The position numbers and the translations under genes were made by a program. Below the pieces are notes generated by a model that worked only from the letters and a program-made list of their open reading frames with translations, made no database searches and was not told where the DNA came from. Source: Mucilaginibacter_A sp041088075 (GTDB taxonomy: Bacteria > Bacteroidota > Bacteroidia > Sphingobacteriales > Sphingobacteriaceae). Taken from it: 64,000 nt of DNA. The stretch is taken from NCBI RefSeq assembly GCF_041088075.1, contig NZ_JBGCVY010000037.1, positions 124,001 through 188,000 of the forward strand, given 5' to 3'. Positions within the stretch are counted from its first letter, which is position 1. Each line of letters starts with the position of its first letter. Of the stretch, positions 1 to 7,646 are shown one piece after another.

Positions 1-1384
1 GTAAATGTCCGTAAATTACAAATTGCCAATTTACCGTAACCGGATCAGGGTTTTCGGGATAGCCAACCAATTCCTGGTTCGCAACCGGATAGCTTTCATG
101 GATCTGTGCGCCATCCAGCCAGTACGGCTGCGTTATTTTTTTAGCATCAGTTTTACTATTTAAATTAAGTATTTGATTGGCCGGCAATAAAGTGCTAAAT
201 GTGCTTTTTTGATCGCCAGCCTCAATTCCAACCAACTTAATATTGCTGCCCGAGCGGTTTATTACCTGGTTTAAGATGCTGATGCTGTCGCCAAGGGCAT
301 AAGTTGGGCTAAGGGCATAACTTTCCAGCCACAGCCCGGCGCAAGCCGGTATCATTAAATTCAGTTCTTTTATTTTTTGTACTTTCCAATACGGATCGGT
401 CAGTTTTTGTACCGAGGCATAAATGTCCATCAGCAGCGGCAAAGATTTTGTGGGTTCGGCTGGGTTAAAACTTTTAAGCAGGTCGTTAACGCGAATATTG
501 ATCGCATCGCCGCCCGCCACTCTTTTCCAGGTCGTGTTGATGCCGTCCATCAAATCCGTATGCGGTGCTTCACCTAAAATCGTTTTAAAAAACTCGTAAG
601 ATTGTCCGCGTTGTTTGGCCGTGCCAAAACCCTGACTTTTATGGTTAGAACGGCTGTCGGCAGCAATTTCGCCATAACCTTTTCCCAGCAAAGTGTTGTA
701 AACGCCAACATCAATTTTAAACTGGTCTGGCCGCGTTGTATCGTTTCCGCCAAAGTTAAACGTGTTCCACAACAAACGTTTGGCTTGCCAGGGCTGTACA
801 AATTGTAACTGTTCGGGGAAGCGTTTAGGATCGGCAGCGGCCGCAAAAGCTTCTTGCGCCAAAATTGCGGATGCGGTATGGTGGCCATGGCCGCCTTCGC
901 CTGTTGTCGGGAAACGGCAAATCATCACATCCGGCCTGAATTTCCGGATTACCCAAACCACATCGCCCAATACTTTTTCTTTGTCCCAAATGCGCAGTGT
1001 TTCTTCCGGGCCTTTAGAAAAACCAAAATCTTTGGCGCGGGTAAAAAACTGTTCGGCGCCATCTATGCGACGGGCAGCAAGCAGTTCCTGTGTCCGGATC
1101 AGCCCTAACAATTCCCCTTGTTCGTTGCCAATCAGGTTTTGTCCGCCGTCGCCTCTCGTAAGCGATAAATATCCTGTCCGATAGTGTTTTTCCTGCGCCA
1201 GGTAAGCCAGCAGGCGCGTGTTTTCATCGTCCGGGTGGGCGGCAACGTAAAGCACGCTTCCCAAAACAGGCAGTTTTTTTAGTTCCTGTTCGATGGAAAC
1301 ACGATCGGCAGGCGGGGCTGTTTGCGCCGATGCTGTTTTTAGCGATATAAAAAAGGCAATAAAAATTAAAAGATGCTTCATCAT
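1..1384 (-). CDS. PIG-L/LmbE family deacetylase, partial (C-terminus beyond window)
   Basis: Reading in from the start pair ATGATG at 1379-1384, about 461 codons are open to the window edge. A signal peptide (roughly residues 1-20, ending ASAQ) is followed by the zinc-binding AHPDDE motif at about residues 49-54 and further conserved stretches (GEGGHGHHTA). The family hydrolyses N-acetyl groups of GlcNAc-type substrates; the true substrate here cannot be told. Bacteroidota members are often above 800 residues, so the C-terminal half is probably outside. A variant of the dispersed motif (ATGCTGTTTTTA, 1330-1341) encodes part of the signal-peptide region. The call is firm at family level. Confidence 0.85.
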   Translation of the reverse strand, partial: MMKHLLIFIAFFISLKTASAQTAPPADRVSIEQELKKLPVLGSVLYVAAHPDDENTRLLAYLAQEKHYRTGYLSLTRGDGGQNLIGNEQGELLGLIRTQELLAARRIDGAEQFFTRAKDFGFSKGPEETLRIWDKEKVLGDVVWVIRKFRPDVMICRFPTTGEGGHGHHTASAILAQEAFAAAADPKRFPEQLQFVQPWQAKRLLWNTFNFGGNDTTRPDQFKIDVGVYNTLLGKGYGEIAADSRSNHKSQGFGTAKQRGQSYEFFKTILGEAPHTDLMDGINTTWKRVAGGDAINIRVNDLLKSFNPAEPTKSLPLLMDIYASVQKLTDPYWKVQKIKELNLMIPACAGLWLESYALSPTYALGDSISILNQVINRSGSNIKLVGIEAGDQKSTFSTLLPANQILNLNSKTDAKKITQPYWLDGAQIHESYPVANQELVGYPENPDPVTVNWQFVIYGHL

Positions 1385-1407
1385 TTTTCTAAAGTAAACA
1401 TTTATGG

Positions 1408-1740
1408 CTACTCCTCCGAAAACATTATTTGTAGCAAAGTATTCACAGCTTCCCTTTGGTTTTTATCCAACTCCCCGTCTTTCTTTATGATCCTGCTTTT
1501 ATCGACCGCTTTTATCTGATCGAAGGCCAATGCTCCCGGTTTCCCCTTATGGTTGGTAAATAGCCTGGTTGGGTAAGGTTTGTTTGTTGAAGTAAAAGGT
1601 ACTACGATAACGGTGCTTAGGGCAGCATTTGCTGCGTTTGGGGAAACGATAAGGCATGGCCTTATTTTCGCTATTTCTGATCCTTTAGTAGGATTTAAGT
1701 CAACCAATACCGCCTCCCACTTTTTATAAAGTTTATTCAT
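1408..1740 (-). CDS. MazF/PemK-family endoribonuclease toxin
   Basis: This 110-residue protein carries the MazF/PemK fold signature: G20-S21-E22 then K25-x-R27-P28 and IVSPN, with a later VVPFTS strand. Family members are mRNA interferases cleaving at short sequence motifs. The start codon lies inside the end of the upstream mazE-like gene (8-base overlap), the usual translational coupling of such modules. It sits between the PIG-L gene and the efflux operon, with no mobile element next to it. Cleavage specificity cannot be predicted. Confidence 0.9.
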   Translation of the reverse strand: MNKLYKKWEAVLVDLNPTKGSEIAKIRPCLIVSPNAANAALSTVIVVPFTSTNKPYPTRLFTNHKGKPGALAFDQIKAVDKSRIIKKDGELDKNQREAVNTLLQIMFSEE

Positions 1741-1987
1741 CCAATCCGTCGTTTAGCGTTATGTCCCAATCGTTAAACTCTGGTTCGGGGCTTATATCTG
1801 CCTGGGCAAATATAGCTGCCCACTGGTTTAACGGAGGTATTGTTGGGGCGGGTTTTATGAGTATCCCATCTACAGTTGGCTCCAGTATAACCTCGGTAGT
1901 TCCTAATGATAAAGCTAACTCTTTAGGAAGCCTTACCCCTTTAGAGTTTCCTATTTGCGTTACTCTTGCATAATACGTATGTGCCAT
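1733..1987 (-). CDS. MazE/AbrB-type antitoxin
   Basis: This 84-residue protein starts at the ATG at 1987 (MAHTYY...). A longer open frame runs upstream to 2086 but adds a low-complexity stretch that does not look coding. Residues 12-24 (IGNSKGVRLPKEL) are the swapped-hairpin AbrB/MazE DNA-binding motif. The acidic tail (EFNDWDITLNDGLDE) fits the toxin-wrapping segment of MazE antitoxins. It overlaps the mazF-like gene by 8 bases and is expected to neutralise that toxin and repress the shared promoter. Confidence 0.85.
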   Translation of the reverse strand: MAHTYYARVTQIGNSKGVRLPKELALSLGTTEVILEPTVDGILIKPAPTIPPLNQWAAIFAQADISPEPEFNDWDITLNDGLDE

Positions 1988-2112
1988 GGTGTAAAGGTAA
2001 TAACTTTTATTATAACATTGCATGCTTAAAATTGTAGTCCTAAATAGGATGCAGCCATAAATACTGCTATTATCAAATAAAAGCAATAAATGTATATTTT
2101 CTTTGGTTACAC

Positions 2113-2143
2113 TTTCTACTAATCAATCGTTTGATTAAATTTG
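2113..2143 (+). promoter_or_regulatory. Promoter of efflux operon with TetR operator palindrome
   Basis: TTTC at 2113-2116, a 19-base spacer and TAAATTTG at 2136-2143 match the Bacteroidota -33/-7 promoter form. Within it lies an inverted repeat, TAATCAA (2120-2126) and TTGATTA (2131-2137) around TCGT, overlapping the -7 box: the expected place for a repressor site. The ATG at 2151 is 8 bases after the -7 box, so the transcript would be leaderless or nearly so. Binding by the adjacent TetR protein is an inference. Confidence 0.6.
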
Positions 2144-2150
2144 CAGCGAA

Positions 2151-2798
2151 ATGGAAAAAGAAAAGACCGACAAGAAGGACCGTATCCTGGATGTTGCCGA
2201 AAGGGTTTTTTCGGAGATGGGATATGACGGTGCTTCTACCCGTTTGATTTCGGGCGAAGCTAATGTGAACATGGCGATGCTGAATTATTATTTCGGATCG
2301 AAAGAAGGGTTGTTTGTTGCCGTATTTGAAAGAAAAATCTATTCTTTCAAAACTTTATTACAGCCGATTATCGGGGATGAAAATTTAAGTGCTTGGGAAA
2401 AACTGGAACGTTGCATTGATATCTACATAGACCGGATTATGGTGAACAGTTGCTTCCATAAATTGGTGAACCGGGAAATCTCTTTAAACAGGCATGGGGA
2501 AGTGAACGATAAGATTACGGATATATTGATGGTTAATGCACTGGAGTTTAAGAAAGTAATGCAGGAAGGGGTTGATAACGGCTCATTTTTTGAAGCTGCC
2601 GATATCGAGTTGTGTGTTGCCACGATTTTCGGAACCAAAAATTATATCATTAATGCCCCTCATATCGCTTCCCGGTTGCTGGGCAAAGATGTACTGAACC
2701 AGCATTTTTTGGAAACAGAAATGAACCAGCGTATGAAAACATATTTGAAAAGACTTTTAAAATCTTATTTAGTTATAGCAAATGATAGAACAAATTAA
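2151..2798 (+). CDS. TetR/AcrR family transcriptional regulator
   Basis: The 215-residue protein has an N-terminal TetR helix-turn-helix (about residues 10-55; AERVFSEMGYDGAST, then NMAMLNYYFGSKEGL) and a divergent ligand-binding C-terminal region. It is the first gene of an operon with an outer-membrane channel, a membrane-fusion protein and a DHA2 pump, the usual arrangement of an autoregulated drug-efflux repressor. A palindrome overlapping its promoter is the likely operator. The inducer cannot be inferred. Confidence 0.9.
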   Translation: MEKEKTDKKDRILDVAERVFSEMGYDGASTRLISGEANVNMAMLNYYFGSKEGLFVAVFERKIYSFKTLLQPIIGDENLSAWEKLERCIDIYIDRIMVNSCFHKLVNREISLNRHGEVNDKITDILMVNALEFKKVMQEGVDNGSFFEAADIELCVATIFGTKNYIINAPHIASRLLGKDVLNQHFLETEMNQRMKTYLKRLLKSYLVIANDRTN

Positions 2799-2829
2799 TA
2801 ATTCCACCCAATATGATAAAAGGGGCAGA

Positions 2830-4143
2830 ATGCTTCTTTTAAGGCATGTTTTTTTGCTGCTGTTAATGGTTGTTTCCCTCCTGAAAGTTAACGCACAAGA
2901 CCGGACACTTACTTTGGACGAAGCCGTTAAACTGGGGCTTGCCAACAGTAAAACCTTAAAATATTCCCAGTCTAAAATAGATCAGGCCGTTTCTCAATAC
3001 AACCAGGCCAAAGACCGCGCATTGCCTACCGGTTCGGTAAGTTATATGTATAGCCGTGCGCAAATCCCTGCAAATACTTTAGCTTTCGGCCCAAGTAGTT
3101 TTTCTTTGCCAAAAAGTGCCAATGCCAACTTAGGGATTGCTTCTTTGGCCGAACCGATTTATGCTGGGGGAAAATTCAGGTATGCAAAAGAATCAACAGA
3201 TTTACTGGTAAAAATTGCCCGTTTGGATGTTGACAATAATAGGGACCAAGTGAGTTATGGCATCATCAACGCCTATTACAACTTGTACAAAGTGCTGCAA
3301 AGCAAAAAAGTAGTGGATTCAAATTTGGTTACCGTTGATCAGCAGATCAAACAGGCGCAACGTTTTTTTGAACAGGGCATTGTTACAAAAAACGATGTTT
3401 TGCGCTTCCAGTTACAACGCTCAAACATCGAATTGAACGGGATAGAACTGGAGAGCAACCGCAAGGTAATCAACTATAACCTGGATGTGCTTTTAGGCTT
3501 GCCGGAAACCACGCAGATCAATATCAACCAGTTAAATACGTTGGATCATCCGGTACTGCCTTTAACCAATTATTTAGACAGTGCTTTTGCAAACCGTGCA
3601 GAATTGCGGCAGCTTGACTTACGTACACGGGTTGCAGAAACCAATATTAAAAACATCCGTGCAGACAAATCGCCTACGTTGGCCGCAACAGCCGGGGCAT
3701 ATTATGTAGATATATCCATTAATCCGCTTCCAAGCAGGGGAAATTATATTACACCACTTACCGTAGGATTAGCTTTGTCCTGGAACTTTGGAAGTCTGTG
3801 GACTAATAAAAACAGGGAATCCGAAGCACGTATCGAGCGCGACCAAACCATTATCAATAAAGGCATCACGACGGATAATTTAAAAAATGAAGTAAACGAA
3901 AATTACCAGAATTACATTGCCGCTATCAACAAGGTTAATTTACTGCAAACCGCTATTGCACAGGCAACAGAGAACAATCGCCTGCAGCAATCGCGCTACC
4001 GGAGCAATATAGCTACTGCAACAGACCGCGCCGATGCACAAACCTTGCTTTACCAAGCCCAGATTGACCTAGAGCTGGCAAAAGCCGATGCAGGGCTGGC
4101 TTACTACAATTTATTAAAATCAACCGGAAAAATCAACAAATAA
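2830..4143 (+). CDS. TolC-family outer membrane efflux protein
   Basis: An outer-membrane channel of about 437 residues. A signal peptide (MLLLRHVFLLLLMVV... ending NAQ) is followed by two outer-membrane-efflux repeats rich in coiled-coil helix (for example ATDRADAQTLLYQAQIDLEL). I prefer the start at 2830: it places the signal peptide at the N-terminus and has AGGGG about 6 bases upstream. An ATG at 2782 overlapping tetR is the alternative. The start codon and next three codons are an exact copy of the dispersed 12-mer, giving MLLL. It pairs with the EmrA- and EmrB-like genes downstream. Confidence 0.88.
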   Translation: MLLLRHVFLLLLMVVSLLKVNAQDRTLTLDEAVKLGLANSKTLKYSQSKIDQAVSQYNQAKDRALPTGSVSYMYSRAQIPANTLAFGPSSFSLPKSANANLGIASLAEPIYAGGKFRYAKESTDLLVKIARLDVDNNRDQVSYGIINAYYNLYKVLQSKKVVDSNLVTVDQQIKQAQRFFEQGIVTKNDVLRFQLQRSNIELNGIELESNRKVINYNLDVLLGLPETTQININQLNTLDHPVLPLTNYLDSAFANRAELRQLDLRTRVAETNIKNIRADKSPTLAATAGAYYVDISINPLPSRGNYITPLTVGLALSWNFGSLWTNKNRESEARIERDQTIINKGITTDNLKNEVNENYQNYIAAINKVNLLQTAIAQATENNRLQQSRYRSNIATATDRADAQTLLYQAQIDLELAKADAGLAYYNLLKSTGKINK

Positions 4144-4164
4144 AAAACCAGTAATAAAAATAAT

Positions 4165-5238
4165 ATGGCACAGGAACAGGAAACAGGCACAGAACAAGAA
4201 CAACCGGCTACCAAAAAGCCGAATAGGGTAATTCCAATAATATTGGGGATTGTAATTTTAGTAGGGATTATTTTTGGGATCAAAGAATATATTTACTACA
4301 GCAAGCACGAGGATACAGACGATGCGCAAATTGATGGCGATATCAGCCCCGTAGTGGCACGCGTAGGCGGTTATGTAGATAGTATCGCATTTGAAGAAAA
4401 CACACACGTAAACCAGGGCCAGCTATTGGTAAGACTGGATGACCGTGATTACAAGTTAAGATTAGAACAGGCTTTGGCGGCCCAAAAAGGTGCCGGTGCA
4501 GGTGTTGGGGTTAGCCAATCACAAATCCCGACTACCGAAGCCAATTCTGCAAGTGTACGGGCGCAGGTAGTGTCTGCAAAAGCAAGGTTAGAACAGGCCA
4601 ATAAAGATTATGCAAGATATGCCAACCTGGTAGCAGATGGTTCTGTAACACAACAGCAATTCGATCAGGCCAAAGCAACCCGTGATGTTGCCCAGGCCAA
4701 TTATGTTGCAGCACAGCAACAATACCGTGCGGCTCAAGAACAACTCGGTACAATCCGCAGCCAGTTGAAAGTGAGCAACACAGGTGTTAACCAGCGCCAG
4801 GCCGATGTAGATTTTGCAAAACTGCAATTGTCGTACACCAAGATTTACTCGCCTGCAAACGGTATTGTATCAAAAAAGAATGTGCAAAAAGGGCAATTGG
4901 TACAAGCCGGGCAAACGTTGTTTTCGGTAGTAAACGATAACAGTATTTACATTACTGCAAACTTTAAAGAAACCCAATTGGACAATTTGCGCAGCGGCGA
5001 AAAGGTGGACATTAATGTTGATGCTTATCCCGAACTTAAATTGCAGGGGGAAGTTTATAATTTTTCGCCGGCCACAGGTGCTAAGTTCTCCTTGTTGCCA
5101 CCTGATAATGCCACAGGCAATTTTGTAAAAGTGGTACAACGTGTGCCTGTTAAAATAAAAATAAACGCAAGTAAAGAGATCATGGATAAATTGCGCCCTG
5201 GCATGAGCGTAGATGTTTCTGTTATCTATAAACAATAA
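4165..5238 (+). CDS. HlyD/EmrA-family membrane fusion protein
   Basis: This 357-residue periplasmic adaptor has a charged N-terminus, one membrane anchor at about residues 23-46 and a biotinyl-lipoyl half-motif (DAQIDGDISPVVARVGGYV) near residues 52-72. An alpha-helical hairpin (about 90-215, Gln/Ala-rich) and a second lipoyl half (SPANGIVSKKNVQKGQLVQAG) with a C-terminal beta-barrel follow. Such proteins join an inner-membrane pump to TolC. It lies 21 bases after the tolC-like gene and 5 bases before the pump gene. Confidence 0.9.
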   Translation: MAQEQETGTEQEQPATKKPNRVIPIILGIVILVGIIFGIKEYIYYSKHEDTDDAQIDGDISPVVARVGGYVDSIAFEENTHVNQGQLLVRLDDRDYKLRLEQALAAQKGAGAGVGVSQSQIPTTEANSASVRAQVVSAKARLEQANKDYARYANLVADGSVTQQQFDQAKATRDVAQANYVAAQQQYRAAQEQLGTIRSQLKVSNTGVNQRQADVDFAKLQLSYTKIYSPANGIVSKKNVQKGQLVQAGQTLFSVVNDNSIYITANFKETQLDNLRSGEKVDINVDAYPELKLQGEVYNFSPATGAKFSLLPPDNATGNFVKVVQRVPVKIKINASKEIMDKLRPGMSVDVSVIYKQ

Positions 5239-5243
5239 AAAAA

Positions 5244-6794
5244 ATGGCCGAAACAGGTTTTAGAAAATGGATCATCACCATAACGGTAATCACAGCTTCC
5301 TTGCTGGAGCTGATTGATACCACAATTGTAAACGTGTCTTTGCCAACCATTCAGGGAAACTTAGGCGCAACACTCGAAGACGTAGCTTGGATTACAACCG
5401 GTTACGCAGTTGCCAACGTAATTATCCTGCCAATGTCAGGCTGGCTGGGCAGTTTTTTTGGACGAAAAAATTACTTTTTGGCTTCTATTATTTTATTTAC
5501 CATCGCATCATTTTTGTGCGGTAATGCTACCAGTCTAGGTGAATTGGTGGGGTTTAGGATATTACAGGGTGTTGCCGGTGGCGGGTTGATTTCAACGGCA
5601 CAGGCAATTTTATTAGAAACCTGGCCACGCGAACAGGTAGGCACGGCCACTGCTTTGTTTGGTTTTGGCGCTGTTGTTGGCCCAACGGTTGGGCCAACGA
5701 TTGGCGGTTATTTAACCGAGCATTTTTCCTGGCCGTGGATATTTTATGTGAACATACCGGTGGGTATCCTGGCTGCTTTTTTTACCTATACTTTTGTTCG
5801 GGCCACACCAAAAACCGGCAGGGACAAACCGATTGACTGGTGGGGGATAGCCCTTTTGGCTACTGCTGTCGGAAGTTTACAGGTAATTTTAGAAAAAGGC
5901 GAATCTGAAGACTGGTTTGCAAAAACCTACATCCTTGTATTAACCATTACTGCTGTTTTGGGCTTGCTGCTGTTTATTTGGCGCGAGTTAAGCACAGCCT
6001 ATCCAATTGTTAACTTTAGTATCATGCGGCACAGAAGTTTTTCTGTAGGGATGTTTACTTCGTTTATATTAGGTTTCGGTTTGTATGGGTCTGTGTTCGT
6101 TTTTCCAATATTTTGCCAAAGCTTGCTCGGTTTTTCATCCGAAGACACCGGAAAACTGTTGTTTCCCGGGGGTTTATTTACTTTAGCTATGATGCCGATT
6201 GTAGGCAGAATGCTTAACAAAAATGTTCCTGCACAATTGATGGCGACAGTTGGCATGGTTTTGTTCTTTGTGTTTACCCACATGCTAAGCAATTCTACTT
6301 TGGAAACAGGCAAAGAAGATTTTTTCTGGCCGCTGGCTATCCGAGGTATTGGTATGGCCCTGCTTTTTGTACCATTGACCACGTTGGCTATTGCTGATTT
6401 AAAAGGCCCGGAAATTGGCCAGGGAACGGGCTTAAACAATATGATGCGGCAATTAGGCGGATCATTTGGTATTGCTGCTTTAACTACCATTATCCACATC
6501 CGCCAGGGCGTGCACCGTAATAATTTGCTGGTAAACATTAACCCTTACAATCCTGCTTATGTAGAGCGTTTTAACATGTATGTACACGCGTTTTTAGGCA
6601 AAGGAAAATCTATGCTCGATGCCACACATATGGCTTACGGTGCCATGGAAGGTGCGATAATTAGACAATCCCTGCTGCTTACTTATGATGATGCTTATTG
6701 GATATCAGGCTTGATTATGCTTTGCTCTATCCCGCTGTTGTACCTGCAGCCATTCCGCCGGAAAAATGCGCAGATGCCGGCAGATGCACATTAA
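5244..6794 (+). CDS. DHA2-family multidrug MFS transporter (EmrB/QacA type)
   Basis: A 516-residue integral membrane protein with the 14-helix DHA2 layout. Visible signatures are the first-helix motif LIDTTIVNVSLPTIQGNLG (about residues 22-40), the loop GRKNYF and the RILQGVAGGG motif in helix 4. It exports drugs by proton antiport and would work with the preceding HlyD- and TolC-like proteins. The operon ends here; a strong hairpin follows at 6813. Confidence 0.92.
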   Translation: MAETGFRKWIITITVITASLLELIDTTIVNVSLPTIQGNLGATLEDVAWITTGYAVANVIILPMSGWLGSFFGRKNYFLASIILFTIASFLCGNATSLGELVGFRILQGVAGGGLISTAQAILLETWPREQVGTATALFGFGAVVGPTVGPTIGGYLTEHFSWPWIFYVNIPVGILAAFFTYTFVRATPKTGRDKPIDWWGIALLATAVGSLQVILEKGESEDWFAKTYILVLTITAVLGLLLFIWRELSTAYPIVNFSIMRHRSFSVGMFTSFILGFGLYGSVFVFPIFCQSLLGFSSEDTGKLLFPGGLFTLAMMPIVGRMLNKNVPAQLMATVGMVLFFVFTHMLSNSTLETGKEDFFWPLAIRGIGMALLFVPLTTLAIADLKGPEIGQGTGLNNMMRQLGGSFGIAALTTIIHIRQGVHRNNLLVNINPYNPAYVERFNMYVHAFLGKGKSMLDATHMAYGAMEGAIIRQSLLLTYDDAYWISGLIMLCSIPLLYLQPFRRKNAQMPADAH

Positions 6795-6812
6795 TCAGCC
6801 AATCAAAATAAA

Positions 6813-6840
6813 AAGCCGTTCTGAATAAACAGAACGGCTT
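6813..6840. terminator. Strong hairpin after the efflux operon
   Basis: A perfect 11-bp inverted repeat (AAGCCGTTCTG and CAGAACGGCTT, loop AATAAA) begins 18 bases after the emrB-like stop. On the plus strand it is followed by CCCCCC and then A-rich DNA rather than a T-run, so it is not a textbook intrinsic terminator, but position and strength suggest transcript-end formation. The rest of 6841-7018 shows nothing recognisable. Confidence 0.6.
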
Positions 6841-7018
6841 CCCCCCAAAAAAATTAACAATTAGAATATAAATTGCCTGCCATTTTAACAACTGTTTTGT
6901 AGTTGAAGTACTTGCAGTTGGTATCAGGCATAAGCCATTAATCTCTTTATAAAATTATGTTTTAATATTTGTTAAAACAACTATCGCAAATAATTTTTTT
7001 CAAAAAGTTTTGCACACT

Positions 7019-7540
7019 ATGGAGTTAAACGGCTCTTGCTTCAAACTTCGTTCCTGGAAAAATGGCGACGAAGTATCTTTGCTAAAATACGCCGATAACC
7101 CAAATGTTACACGTTATCTCGAAAACCGGTTTCCCTCACCTTATACGGCTGCTGATGCTGCCGAATGGGTTAATGCGCAATTACTTCAGCCAAAACCTAT
7201 AACCAATGCTGCTTTAACCGTTGGCGATGAAGTTGTTGGAGGAATTGGTATAACTTTATTAACAGATATTTATTGTAAAAACGCCAGGATCGGCTATTGG
7301 CTGGGCGAACCTTTTTGGGGAAAAGGTATCATGACGGAAGCGCTTGCTTTGTTTACCAACTATATTTTTGATGAGTTTGATGTTGAACGGCTTGTTGCCG
7401 GTATTTTTGCCAGCAATCCGGCATCGGCAAAAGTGTTGTTAAAAGCAGGTTATCAGCAGGAAGGCATTTTTAAAAAAGCTTTGTACAAAAATGGTTTGTA
7501 TGATGATGAGCTGATTTTTGCAAAGTCACAATCCAACTAA
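7019..7540 (+). CDS. GNAT family N-acetyltransferase (RimJ/RimL-like)
   Basis: A 173-residue acetyltransferase. The ATG at 7019 is preferred over an in-frame TTG three codons upstream. The fold is recognisable from LRSWKNGDEVSLLKYADNPN at the N-terminus and the acetyl-CoA region GYWLGEPFWGKGIMTEAL (about residues 98-115), then ASNPASAKVLLKAGY. RimJ-like members acetylate protein N-termini, antibiotics or small amines; the substrate is unknown. It stands alone between the efflux operon and an inverted repeat pair. Confidence 0.88.
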   Translation: MELNGSCFKLRSWKNGDEVSLLKYADNPNVTRYLENRFPSPYTAADAAEWVNAQLLQPKPITNAALTVGDEVVGGIGITLLTDIYCKNARIGYWLGEPFWGKGIMTEALALFTNYIFDEFDVERLVAGIFASNPASAKVLLKAGYQQEGIFKKALYKNGLYDDELIFAKSQSN

Positions 7541-7562
7541 ATCCTCAAAAATGCTCTTGCTG

Positions 7563-7646
7563 ATTTTATGCCGGTAAAAGAAGCATTGCTCCCTCTCTCA
7601 TGGAGAGGGCTGGGGTGAGGCCATACTTCTTTTACCGGCATAAAAT
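7563..7646. terminator. Inverted pair of the dispersed motif between convergent genes
   Basis: Minus-oriented ATGCTTCTTTTA with tail (7564-7586) faces a plus-oriented ATACTTCTTTTA copy with the same CCGGCATAAAAT tail (7623-7646). The arms could pair over about 20 bases. A smaller GC-rich inverted repeat (CCCTCTC/GAGAGGG) sits in the loop. It lies exactly between the converging GNAT and oxidoreductase genes, so a bidirectional terminator is likely. Confidence 0.65.

Noticed and set aside
5999..6538. A 179-codon open frame on the minus strand within the efflux pump gene
   Set aside because: Lies wholly antisense to a clear DHA2 transporter and has no recognisable protein features.
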